Counted from the stretch's first letter, positions 1 through 5,786 are shown. The stretch: 8,132 bases of DNA from Chloroflexota bacterium (GCA_016190785.1 JACPPX010000082.1:1-8132), one strand, 5' to 3'. Notes: a model not told the origin generated them from the letters alone. Made by a program: numbers and translations.

Positions 1-1
1 C

Positions 2-502
2 AGAATTGCAGTGCCTCAATTAAAGGAGCTTCAGTTAGAGCGGGATGCCCGTGGAGCCCCCCATCTCAGAGCTCTTTATGAACACTGGCGATTAAGGGGC
101 GCTTGGCAGGATGAGAAACTATTTTCGGATGGTACTCTTCGTTTCTTGGGGTTTTTGTGGTCTCTTTTAGATGGGGAGGGGCCACTATTGCTAGAGGAGC
201 CAGAGCTCTCATTACATCCTGGCATAGTAAGCCGGATTGCGCGCGTCATTTACCGCCTCCAGAAACCAAAGAGTAGACAGGTTCTGGTAAGCACACATAG
301 TTATGAGCTTGTTTCAGACAAAGGGATTGGTGCTGAAGAAGTTATTTTACTAATTCCTGAACGAGAAGGAACAAAAGTGATTGTTGGGAAAGATGATCCA
401 GTTATTAGAACACTTCTGCAAGGTGGAGCGAACGCTGCAGAAGCAGTGTTCCCTGCAACAGAGCCAAAGGATGCAGTACAGCTGGAGTTGTTCCAGGTGT
501 AA
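2..502 (+). CDS. OLD/RecF-like AAA (ABC-type) ATPase, C-terminal part, 5'-truncated by window edge
   Basis: The reading frame is open to the left edge, so this is the C-terminal end of a longer protein. The GTG at 11 is probably an internal valine, not a start. Numbering from that codon, the ABC-type signature is SDGTLR (39-44), Walker B is LLLEEPE (59-65) with the paired acidic residues, the D-loop is SLHP (67-70), and the H-loop is STHS (94-97). This order is typical of AAA_21/AAA_15 ATPases of the OLD/RecF/COG4637 type. The Walker A motif would lie upstream, outside the window. The short tail after the H-loop (about 66 residues) holds no TOPRIM nuclease domain, so this is not a one-piece OLD protein. 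The next gene may supply that activity. The stop lies 5 nt before the next ATG, which implies one operon. Such ATPases act as ATP-driven sensors or regulators of a partner effector, often in phage defence. The defence role is inference. The AT-richer codon use differs from the genes to the right. Confidence 0.85.
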   Translation, partial: RIAVPQLKELQLERDARGAPHLRALYEHWRLRGAWQDEKLFSDGTLRFLGFLWSLLDGEGPLLLEEPELSLHPGIVSRIARVIYRLQKPKSRQVLVSTHSYELVSDKGIGAEEVILLIPEREGTKVIVGKDDPVIRTLLQGGANAAEAVFPATEPKDAVQLELFQV

Positions 503-507
503 TAACA

Positions 508-1116
508 ATGGCCCGCAACGTTTATCTAAATGCAGCGGTGGAAGGAGATTTGGACGAGGTTGTTCTGAAGAGGGTACTTAGTACTGCTGGCCTCGAGGTG
601 CTAAGGGTTTACGGGAAACGAGGTAAAGGACATCTCAAAGTGAATCTGCCCAGGTACAATATTGCAGCTCAATATGTTCCATGGGCAATTTTGGTGGATT
701 TGAACAACGACGCCATATGTGCGCCTTTGTTGATTAGTGAGTGGCTGCCTAATCGACGTGAAAACCTCCTGTTGAGAGTTGCTGTGCCTACGGTAGAAGC
801 GTGGTTGTTGGCAGATAGGCAGGAGATGGCGAGTTTTCTAAGAGTTTCCGAGAGAAGGCTTCCAGCACTACCTGAGGATGAGTCAAACCCAAAAACCACG
901 CTCATAAATCTTGCGCGCCGTTCTAGGAACAGGGCTATATTTGGCGATCTCGTTCCACCAGATGGCAGCACAGCAAGCCAAGGTCCAGGTTACACTACGC
1001 GTCTTATCGAGTTTGCCACAAATTTCTGGAATCCAGAACGGGCTGCCAATAACGCCCCAAGCCTAATGCGTAGCTTAAACTCCTTATCGCAATGGCAGTC
1101 TGGGCCAATTCCTTGA
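508..1116 (+). CDS. DUF4276/RloB-like protein, putative TOPRIM-type effector of the ATPase
   Basis: This 202-aa protein starts at an ATG with AGGTG (495-499) 8 nt upstream, inside the end of the ATPase gene. I see three acidic blocks in TOPRIM-like order: an N-terminal strand with E12 (AVEGDLDE, 10-17), a hydrophobic strand ending in D64 and D68 (ILVDLNND, 61-68), and VPTVEAWLLAD (93-103), a stretch characteristic of DUF4276. DUF4276 and RloB-type proteins are about 200 aa and are commonly encoded beside an AAA ATPase, as in AbiL; PARIS has a comparable ATPase plus TOPRIM-family layout. From this I infer a nuclease or nuclease-like effector controlled by the upstream ATPase. The middle acidic motif is DxNxD rather than the textbook DxD, so catalytic competence is uncertain. 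No membrane segments or signal peptide are visible. The family call is from motif recognition only and needs a profile search. The AT-rich composition matches the ATPase and suggests joint acquisition. Confidence 0.7.
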   Translation: MARNVYLNAAVEGDLDEVVLKRVLSTAGLEVLRVYGKRGKGHLKVNLPRYNIAAQYVPWAILVDLNNDAICAPLLISEWLPNRRENLLLRVAVPTVEAWLLADRQEMASFLRVSERRLPALPEDESNPKTTLINLARRSRNRAIFGDLVPPDGSTASQGPGYTTRLIEFATNFWNPERAANNAPSLMRSLNSLSQWQSGPIP

Positions 1117-1167
1117 TTCTGGTTCCAAATAATTCGGTCAATAATGATTTTAGGGTATAAGATGTCG

Positions 1168-1199
1168 AGGCCCTGCGCTGCCGTAGGGCTTTGCTTTTT
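1168..1199 (+). terminator. Rho-independent terminator after the ATPase/TOPRIM-like unit
   Basis: An imperfect ten-pair stem (1168-1177 with 1182-1191, including two G-U pairs) has a CTGC loop at 1178-1181 and is followed by a T-rich run ending in five Ts (1195-1199). It lies about 50 nt past the stop of the preceding gene, the expected place for its terminator. The T-run is interrupted by GC, so efficiency may be moderate. Confidence 0.6.
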
Positions 1200-1229
1200 G
1201 GTCAGGCGTGTGGGGTAATCCTCGATGCG

Positions 1230-1255
1230 GGTGTCAGATGGAAACATCTGACACC
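1230..1255. repeat. Perfect 11-bp inverted repeat with GAAA loop
   Basis: The arms 1230-1240 (GGTGTCAGATG) and 1245-1255 (CATCTGACACC) are exact reverse complements around a GAAA loop, a GNRA-type tetraloop if transcribed. No T-run follows on either side, so it is not a standard terminator. It sits 22 nt before the ligase ATG and just after the terminator of the left-hand operon. It could be a REP-like extragenic palindrome, an end of a small mobile element, or a structure affecting ligase translation. I cannot decide which from one copy. Confidence 0.7.
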
Positions 1256-1277
1256 ACTGCTAAATATCTAGTTGAAA

Positions 1278-2951
1278 ATGGCGGAAACTAAATTTCGTGA
1301 ACTTGCCCAACTGGGCGAGAGGATGGAAAGGACCAAAAAGCGGCTGGAGATCGCGGGGATGGTGGCCGAGTTCCTGCGGGGCTTGGCTGAAGAAGAGATC
1401 GGCCCCGGGGTGCGGCTGCTTATCGGCCAGGTCTTCCCGGAGTGGGACAGCCGGACTCTCAATTTGAGTTGGCGAGCGGTGCAGAGTGTACTCTCGGAGC
1501 TCGCGGATCTGGGGCGGGCGGAGCGGGGAAAGATTTCTGCCGAGGTGGTGGATACCGGAGAGTGGGCGCGGCTGGCCCTGGAGCGCTTTCCTAAAGCCAA
1601 ACCCCAGCCCCCTCCCCTAACTCTCCTCGAGGTCTATCGCACTTTTGAAGAAATCGCCGGGACTTCCGGTCCTGGCTCGCGGGGAGAGAAAGAGCGCTTG
1701 CTCAAATCACTTTTGCAGCGGGCAACTCCGGTGGAGGCCAAGTATATCGTCAAGGATGTCATCGGGGAGATGCGCCACGGGGCGCAGGAAGGGATGATCC
1801 TCCTGGCCATCGCCCGGGCCACGAAAGTGGAGCAGAGCCTGGTAACCCGGGCCAATATGCTGAGTGGCGACTTGGGCGAGGTAGCCAAGGTAGCACTGGT
1901 GCAGGGAGAGGCGGGGCTAGCGAGGATCAACCCCCGTTTGTTCCGGCCACTGAAACCCATGCTCGCCCAGGTGGCGGAAGGGGTGGAAGAGGCACTGCGA
2001 GAACATCAGGGGGAGACGGCACTGGAGTACAAGTTGGACGGGGCACGAGTCCAGATCCACAAGGAGGGGGAGGAGGTGCGCATTTACTCCCGCCACCTTT
2101 CTGATGTCACAGTCAGCCTCCCCGAGGTCGTGGCCCAGGTCAAGACAGGCTTGGTTGCAGATAAAGCCATAGTGGAGGGGGAAGTCATCGCCGTAGATGC
2201 CGCCGGCTGGCCGCGGCCTTTTCAAGAGGTGATGCGCCGCTTCCGGCGGATCCACGACTTAGAGGCCATCCAAAAAGCAGTGCCGGTGCGGCTCTATCTA
2301 TTCGATGCCTTGCTCCGCAACGGGCAGAGCCTGGTGGATCTTCCCTATGAGGATCGCTGGCAAGTCTTGCGGGACATATCCGGAGATTTATCCCTGGTCG
2401 AGCGAATCATCCCCGGTGACGAAAAAGAGGGGGAGGTTTTTCTGCACAAAGCCCAGGAAGCGGGACATGAAGGGGTGATGACCAAAAGCCTGAAAAGCCC
2501 TTACACCCCAGGGGTGAGGGGCAAGGCCTGGTTCAAAATCAAGCCGGCAGTATCCTTGGACCTGGTGATCATCGCCGCCGATTGGGGATATGGCCGGCGG
2601 CATGGCTGGTTGTCTAATTATCACCTGGCTACCCGCGATGAAGAGACGGGAGAATTCATGGAGGTGGGGAAGACCTTCAAGGGGCTGACCGATAAGGAGT
2701 TCGAGGAAATGACCCAGCGGCTGCTCGACCTTGAGATCAGCCGCGATGGGGGGACGGTATATGTCCAGCCCAAGACGGTGGTCGAGGTTTTATTCAACGA
2801 GATCCAGAAAAGTCCCCACTATCCCTCGGGATTAGCGTTGCGCTTTGCCCGCATCACCCGCCTTCGGGACGACAAATCCGCCCAGGAGGCGGATACTATC
2901 CAGACCATGCGCCAACTCTTTGCTGCCCAGTTTGAGAAGAAGGGCGGATGA
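1278..2951 (+). CDS. ATP-dependent DNA ligase, archaeal/eukaryal type
   Basis: The 557-aa product should seal nicks in duplex DNA through a covalent lysyl-AMP intermediate, using ATP (EC 6.5.1.1). Its length is normal for archaeal-type ligases (550-600 aa). Residues ~1-205 form the helical DNA-binding domain, ~215-410 the nucleotidyltransferase domain and ~415-540 the OB fold. Motif I is EYKLDGARVQ with the AMP-accepting K252. An EGEV block and motif IIIa (LYLFDALLRNG) follow. Motif IV is EGVMTKS (E398), motif V WFKIKP (lysines 420 and 422), and the C-terminal RFARITRLRDDK corresponds to motif VI. All key residues are present, so the enzyme looks active. I chose ATG 1278 over an in-frame TTG at 1272; neither has a clear Shine-Dalgarno site. 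Nothing nearby suggests a LigD/Ku end-joining system. Most bacteria rely on NAD-dependent LigA, so this is probably a second, repair-type ligase unless LigA is absent. The membrane-protein gene follows 81 nt downstream. Confidence 0.95.
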   Translation: MAETKFRELAQLGERMERTKKRLEIAGMVAEFLRGLAEEEIGPGVRLLIGQVFPEWDSRTLNLSWRAVQSVLSELADLGRAERGKISAEVVDTGEWARLALERFPKAKPQPPPLTLLEVYRTFEEIAGTSGPGSRGEKERLLKSLLQRATPVEAKYIVKDVIGEMRHGAQEGMILLAIARATKVEQSLVTRANMLSGDLGEVAKVALVQGEAGLARINPRLFRPLKPMLAQVAEGVEEALREHQGETALEYKLDGARVQIHKEGEEVRIYSRHLSDVTVSLPEVVAQVKTGLVADKAIVEGEVIAVDAAGWPRPFQEVMRRFRRIHDLEAIQKAVPVRLYLFDALLRNGQSLVDLPYEDRWQVLRDISGDLSLVERIIPGDEKEGEVFLHKAQEAGHEGVMTKSLKSPYTPGVRGKAWFKIKPAVSLDLVIIAADWGYGRRHGWLSNYHLATRDEETGEFMEVGKTFKGLTDKEFEEMTQRLLDLEISRDGGTVYVQPKTVVEVLFNEIQKSPHYPSGLALRFARITRLRDDKSAQEADTIQTMRQLFAAQFEKKGG

Positions 2952-3032
2952 TGTGGCGGATGATCCGCATCTGCCCGAGAACTAATTCTTTAGTCAGGTT
3001 TGTACTCCGGATATAGACTAGGGAGCAGGAGT

Positions 3033-3407
3033 ATGCTTCTGATTTGGGGGATCGTCGCCGGGATACCAGTAGCCATTGCTTGCGCGGCATATACTTGGTC
3101 GCGACGGGAGTTTATTGTCCCGGCCATGAAAGAAGAGGGGCGGATGAAGGGGATGACCGACCGGGAGATGGGCATTGCCGCCACTCTCTCTTTTGGAGTT
3201 ACCCCTCTTTTCTGGGCGGTATTAGGGGCCCTTGTCTTCCCCTTGGTGTCCGCGCCCCAAACATTTCTCATCGCCGCGGTGATTACCTCTCTCCTGGCCA
3301 GTCTGGCCAATATCCCCCGCCGCACTAAACTGTTCCGCGATTTTCTGACCATCAATCTGATAACCGGCCTCGGGCTGGGATTGCTTATCCCCTGGATTAT
3401 GGGATGA
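3033..3407 (+). CDS. Small four-helix integral membrane protein of unknown function
   Basis: I do not recognise this 124-aa protein. Four hydrophobic stretches are likely membrane helices: about 2-22, 52-72, 78-93 and 104-123. A charged loop (24-46) lies between the first and second, and a basic loop (IPRRTKLFRD, 94-103) between the third and fourth. By the positive-inside rule both loops would be cytoplasmic, which is hard to reconcile with a single helix pair between them unless helices 2 and 3 form a hairpin. If they do, both ends face outward. I chose ATG 3033 because AGGGAG (3020-3025) lies 7 nt upstream. An in-frame TTG at 3000 would add 11 residues but lacks a ribosome-binding site and would place non-hydrophobic residues before helix 1. 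The gene lies 81 nt after the ligase on the same strand with no terminator visible between, so co-transcription is possible. Function is open. Confidence 0.7.
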   Translation: MLLIWGIVAGIPVAIACAAYTWSRREFIVPAMKEEGRMKGMTDREMGIAATLSFGVTPLFWAVLGALVFPLVSAPQTFLIAAVITSLLASLANIPRRTKLFRDFLTINLITGLGLGLLIPWIMG

Positions 3408-3457
3408 GCAGAACTCTTTCCCTGGCAAGAGTGCAAAGGGCCGACTGGATCAAAAGG

Positions 3458-3495
3458 GAGATTCTTCCCCCTCCTTTGTCGTGGTCAGAATGACA
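3458..3495. repeat. REP-like extragenic element (GAGATTCTT...CAGAATGACA)
   Basis: The segment begins GAGATTCTT and ends TCAGAATGACA, with ATTCT (3461-3465) and AGAAT (3487-3491) as outer inverted arms. I recall this arrangement as an interspersed intergenic repeat common in Chloroflexota and related environmental genomes. Only one copy is in the window, so the repeat status rests on recognition rather than on comparison. Confidence 0.4.
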
Positions 3496-3576
3496 GAATG
3501 GATGAAGGGATAGGCTGTCCTGTCGTTAGTCGATACCCGAGGAAATCACCGAGAAGCAGCCTATACCTTGCCGATC

Positions 3577-3585
3577 TGTGGATAA
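3577..3585 (-). promoter_or_regulatory. Single perfect DnaA-box match
   Basis: TGTGGATAA is the exact reverse complement of the consensus TTATCCACA. No second exact box is near it, and no dnaA or dnaN gene is in the window, so this is not good evidence for a replication origin. It lies about 95 bp upstream of the promoter at 3680. It may be a chance match. Confidence 0.3.
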
Positions 3586-3679
3586 GTCATCGAGTCCTGC
3601 TCAACTCGGCACCAGGGAAAAAGACTGCCCCAGGTTTATGCACCAGTCAAAACATAACCTTAAAATTTTCCAAAAACTA

Positions 3680-3708
3680 TTGACAGGGGGCAACTTTCCT
3701 GCTACTAT
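3680..3708 (+). promoter_or_regulatory. Sigma70-type promoter for the secreted Asp-box protein
   Basis: A perfect -35 box TTGACA (3680-3685) is followed by a 17-nt spacer and a -10 box TACTAT (3703-3708, four of six consensus bases). Transcription should begin near 3715, leaving a leader of about 210 nt before the ATG at 3925. The -10 overlaps an 8-bp palindrome ACTATAGT (3704-3711). A weak six-pair hairpin (3713-3718 with 3728-3733) would lie at the very 5' end of the RNA. Confidence 0.75.
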
Positions 3709-3846
3709 AGTTGTAGAATGTTTTGGGTTCTATACTCCTGGTGTATAAAGTGGCCTCTAGACTTTAATACTTTCTTGTTCTCAGTATCCCCACCCTTCTC
3801 CCTTGTCTTAGCTGACCGGGTGAGGCTTTTATTTGACCAAGTCGGG

Positions 3847-3856
3847 AAGGAGGTGA
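3847..3856 (+). promoter_or_regulatory. Orphan perfect Shine-Dalgarno sequence in the leader
   Basis: AAGGAGGTGA is fully complementary to the usual 16S rRNA 3' end, yet no ATG, GTG or TTG follows at the 5-12 nt spacing needed. The functional site for the downstream gene is a separate one at 3911-3916. This could be a ribosome standby site, part of a switchable leader structure, or a remnant of a lost small gene. Confidence 0.4.
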
Positions 3857-3910
3857 AGTCACAGCGTAAACCGTACTTCGCATTTGAACCAAATCCAAAT
3901 TGCATGAAAT

Positions 3911-3916
3911 AGGAGG
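3911..3916 (+). promoter_or_regulatory. Strong ribosome-binding site of the secreted-protein gene
   Basis: AGGAGG lies 8 nt before the ATG at 3925 and fixes that start. The stop of the 64-codon leader frame (3910-3912) overlaps its first bases. Confidence 0.85.
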
Positions 3917-3924
3917 AGGGATTA

Positions 3925-5712
3925 ATGCAAAGTAAGTGGTTTATCGTATTGGCAGTGGCAGCCGTTCTGGTGGCACTTCTGACCAGCTCTGCCTTAGCCC
4001 AGTACTCCGGGGAAACCCTGGTGACCGACCAGGGGTATGTCCGCCACGACGGCGGAACCGATGCCAGCATTAACTCCTGCAGCAGCGATGCTACCACTCC
4101 GGGCCCCGGGGGAGACGACGGCGGCAACCGACAGGCCAACGAGCCATCAGTAGCCATAAATCCCTCGAACCCAAACATTATAGTCGGCGGAGCCAATGAC
4201 TACTGCACTGTGGCCACCTTCGCCGATGCCTGGATGGGGTTCTATGTATCCACTGACGGTGGGGCTACGTGGGTCAACTCTCTGAACCCCGGCTATCCCA
4301 CAGACACCAGCGGTGAAGGGCAGGCCTCCCCGATCTTTGGGGAGGACTTCGCCTCCGGAGACCCCATCATGGACTGGGACAACAACAACCAGCTTTTCTA
4401 CGGAGGGATTGCCTTCAACCGCACCTCGCCCAACCCCAGCGGATTGATAACCCCCACCAATGGACACGTGATTGTCTCTACCTGGAAGCATGACCCGGTG
4501 GGGTGTCCCAATCCCGCATTGGGCTGCATGGACTACCTCAGGACAGTGATCGTCGGGGAGGGGACCCCTAGCGCCTTCTTCTTTGGCCGCTTCAATGACA
4601 AGCCCTCGCTGCGGGTGGATGACTGGACAGGCAGCCCCCACCAGGGGAATGTATATGTTGCTTGGACCCTCTTCCCAGGAGGCGGGCTAGACCAGATCCT
4701 CTTCTCCCGCTCCACCGATGGAGGCCAGACCTTTTCACGCCCCATCAAGATCTCCAAAGATATAGCCAACGCCCAGGGTAGTGACATTGCCGTGGCCTCG
4801 GATGGCACCGTCTATGTGGTCTGGCGGCAATTCGCCTTCCCGGCGGATGGGGTGGTGGACGCCATAATGTTCGTCAAGTCCACCAATGGAGGCCAGACCT
4901 TCAGCAACCCCCAAGTCATCGCCACCATCATCCCCTATGACCGGGGTGACCGGCTAGATGACGGGAGCAGTGCCCGGGACTGCGGGGACGGTGCTTTCCA
5001 CTGTCAGTCTAACTTCGTGTTCCACCGCGTGGCCACCCTGCCCCAGGCCGTGGTGGATGCCGCCGGCAACCTCTACGTGACCTGGGAAGAGTTGATTCCG
5101 GCTGCGGACAATGGAGATACCTACGGTCCTGATGGTCAATCCCGGATAGTAGTCACCAAGTCCACGAACGGAGGTGCGACCTGGAGCACCCCCGTCCCAG
5201 CCGACCCTCAGTCCGTGGGACATCAGTGGTGGCCCAACCTGGAGTTCGACAAAACGACCGGGAAATTGGTGCTCATCTACTACGACTCCCGAGCCGATGG
5301 TTTCTTCTCAGTCAATCGGCCTCCGGGGAACAAGGTTGATGGAACAAGTTCCTGTGGTGTTCCGGCATCGACGGTGTGCAACATCCTCAATACCTTCGTC
5401 GCCACCTCATCGGACGGGATCTCGTGGTCTGCGACTCAGGTGAGCACACAGGGACACCAACCCGAATACGAGATGTTCGGCAATCGTCAGGTGCCCTTCC
5501 ACGGGGACTATCTGTGGGTGGACGCCAACGGTGGTTTCTTCTACGGGGTCTGGACTGACAACCGGGATGTGGTACCGGGCAATGACATTCGGGAGACCAC
5601 CCAGGACGGCTTCGACGTGCACCAATGCCGGGCCACTGCCACCAGCCCCGACAACTGTCCCAACGCCGGGGGGCTGAACCAGAACATCTACGGCTTCGGT
5701 GGCAGCCTTTAA
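3925..5712 (+). CDS. Secreted Asp-box (BNR/sialidase-like) beta-propeller protein
   Basis: The 595-aa product begins with a classic signal peptide: a lysine at 4, a hydrophobic core at 6-19, and ALA before the predicted cut after residue 25. The mature protein carries Asp-box repeats: STDGGATW at 109-116, STDGGQTF at 263-270, STNGGQTF at 319-326, STNGGATW at 413-420, and a shortened SSDGISW at 495-501. Asp-boxes mark blade turns of sialidase/BNR propellers, so a six-bladed propeller is likely. I see no FRIP-type arginine motif, so sialidase activity should not be assumed; binding or another glycan-related role is equally possible. Ten cysteines, all in the mature part and mostly in close pairs, suggest disulfides outside the cytoplasm. 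The NEPSVAINPSNPNIIVGG segment near residues 72-89 is typical of uncharacterised propeller proteins. No transmembrane, LPXTG-like or lipobox anchor is seen, so it is probably released or exported to the surface. The gene has its own promoter, a strong ribosome-binding site and a strong terminator, suggesting high expression as a single-gene unit. Confidence 0.85.
   Translation: MQSKWFIVLAVAAVLVALLTSSALAQYSGETLVTDQGYVRHDGGTDASINSCSSDATTPGPGGDDGGNRQANEPSVAINPSNPNIIVGGANDYCTVATFADAWMGFYVSTDGGATWVNSLNPGYPTDTSGEGQASPIFGEDFASGDPIMDWDNNNQLFYGGIAFNRTSPNPSGLITPTNGHVIVSTWKHDPVGCPNPALGCMDYLRTVIVGEGTPSAFFFGRFNDKPSLRVDDWTGSPHQGNVYVAWTLFPGGGLDQILFSRSTDGGQTFSRPIKISKDIANAQGSDIAVASDGTVYVVWRQFAFPADGVVDAIMFVKSTNGGQTFSNPQVIATIIPYDRGDRLDDGSSARDCGDGAFHCQSNFVFHRVATLPQAVVDAAGNLYVTWEELIPAADNGDTYGPDGQSRIVVTKSTNGGATWSTPVPADPQSVGHQWWPNLEFDKTTGKLVLIYYDSRADGFFSVNRPPGNKVDGTSSCGVPASTVCNILNTFVATSSDGISWSATQVSTQGHQPEYEMFGNRQVPFHGDYLWVDANGGFFYGVWTDNRDVVPGNDIRETTQDGFDVHQCRATATSPDNCPNAGGLNQNIYGFGGSL
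4711..4901 (+). repeat. Two near-identical DNA copies of an Asp-box segment
   Basis: Positions 4711-4733 and 4879-4901 match over 23 nt with one difference (G/A, giving D versus N). Both encode ST(D/N)GGQTF. The other Asp-boxes of the protein differ much more at the DNA level, so this pair points to a recent blade duplication or gene conversion. Confidence 0.65.
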
Positions 5713-5746
5713 GAGATACTCTAAGCCACTCTAACCGCTAACGCCA

Positions 5747-5786
5747 CACAGGGGGGTGGGTAATACCACCCCCCTGTGGTTTTTTT
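5747..5786 (+). terminator. Strong rho-independent terminator of the secreted-protein gene
   Basis: A perfect 13-bp GC-rich stem (5747-5759 with 5766-5778) encloses a 6-nt loop and is followed one base later by seven Ts (5780-5786). It lies 34 nt past the stop. There is no matching A-run on its left side, so it should act only on + strand transcription and not on the convergent transporter gene. Confidence 0.95.

Larger units (their letters stand above)
3408..3924. other. 517-bp gene-poor region and leader of the secreted-protein gene
   Basis: No convincing gene lies here. Two short open frames (61 and 64 codons, at 3498 and 3718) lack ribosome-binding sites and show no family resemblance. 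The left part holds a REP-like element (3458-3495), a loose inverted repeat (3510-3517 with 3557-3564) and one DnaA-box match (3577-3585). An AT-rich stretch (about 3645-3682) leads into a sigma70 promoter. From about 3715 onward the DNA should be a ~210-nt transcribed leader. It contains a pyrimidine-rich tract (about 3770-3812) and an orphan perfect Shine-Dalgarno sequence before the true ribosome-binding site. Confidence 0.6.

Noticed and set aside
381..581. 66-codon + frame spanning the ATPase/DUF4276-like junction
   Set aside because: It overlaps both real genes in another frame, has no ribosome-binding site and a low-complexity product.
1634..1960. Minus-strand frames inside the ligase gene (also 1268-1600, 1917-2255, 2388-2624)
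   Set aside because: Shadows of a GC-rich gene whose + frame carries every ligase motif.
1278..2951. LigD/Ku non-homologous end-joining locus
   Set aside because: The ligase has the archaeal three-domain layout with no polymerase or phosphoesterase domain, and no Ku gene is present.
3577..3682. Replication origin (DnaA box plus AT-rich tract)
   Set aside because: Only one exact box, and no dnaA, dnaN or other origin-linked gene nearby.
3498..3683. 61-codon + frame in the gene-poor region
   Set aside because: No ribosome-binding site, no recognisable composition or motif, and it ends inside the -35 box of the promoter at 3680.
3705..4196. 163-codon minus frame over the leader and signal-peptide region
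   Set aside because: Opposes a well-supported promoter, ribosome-binding site and signal peptide; no start signals of its own.
3925..5712. Catalytic exo-alpha-sialidase
   Set aside because: Asp-boxes alone do not show sialidase activity; I see no FRIP motif or clear arginine triad.
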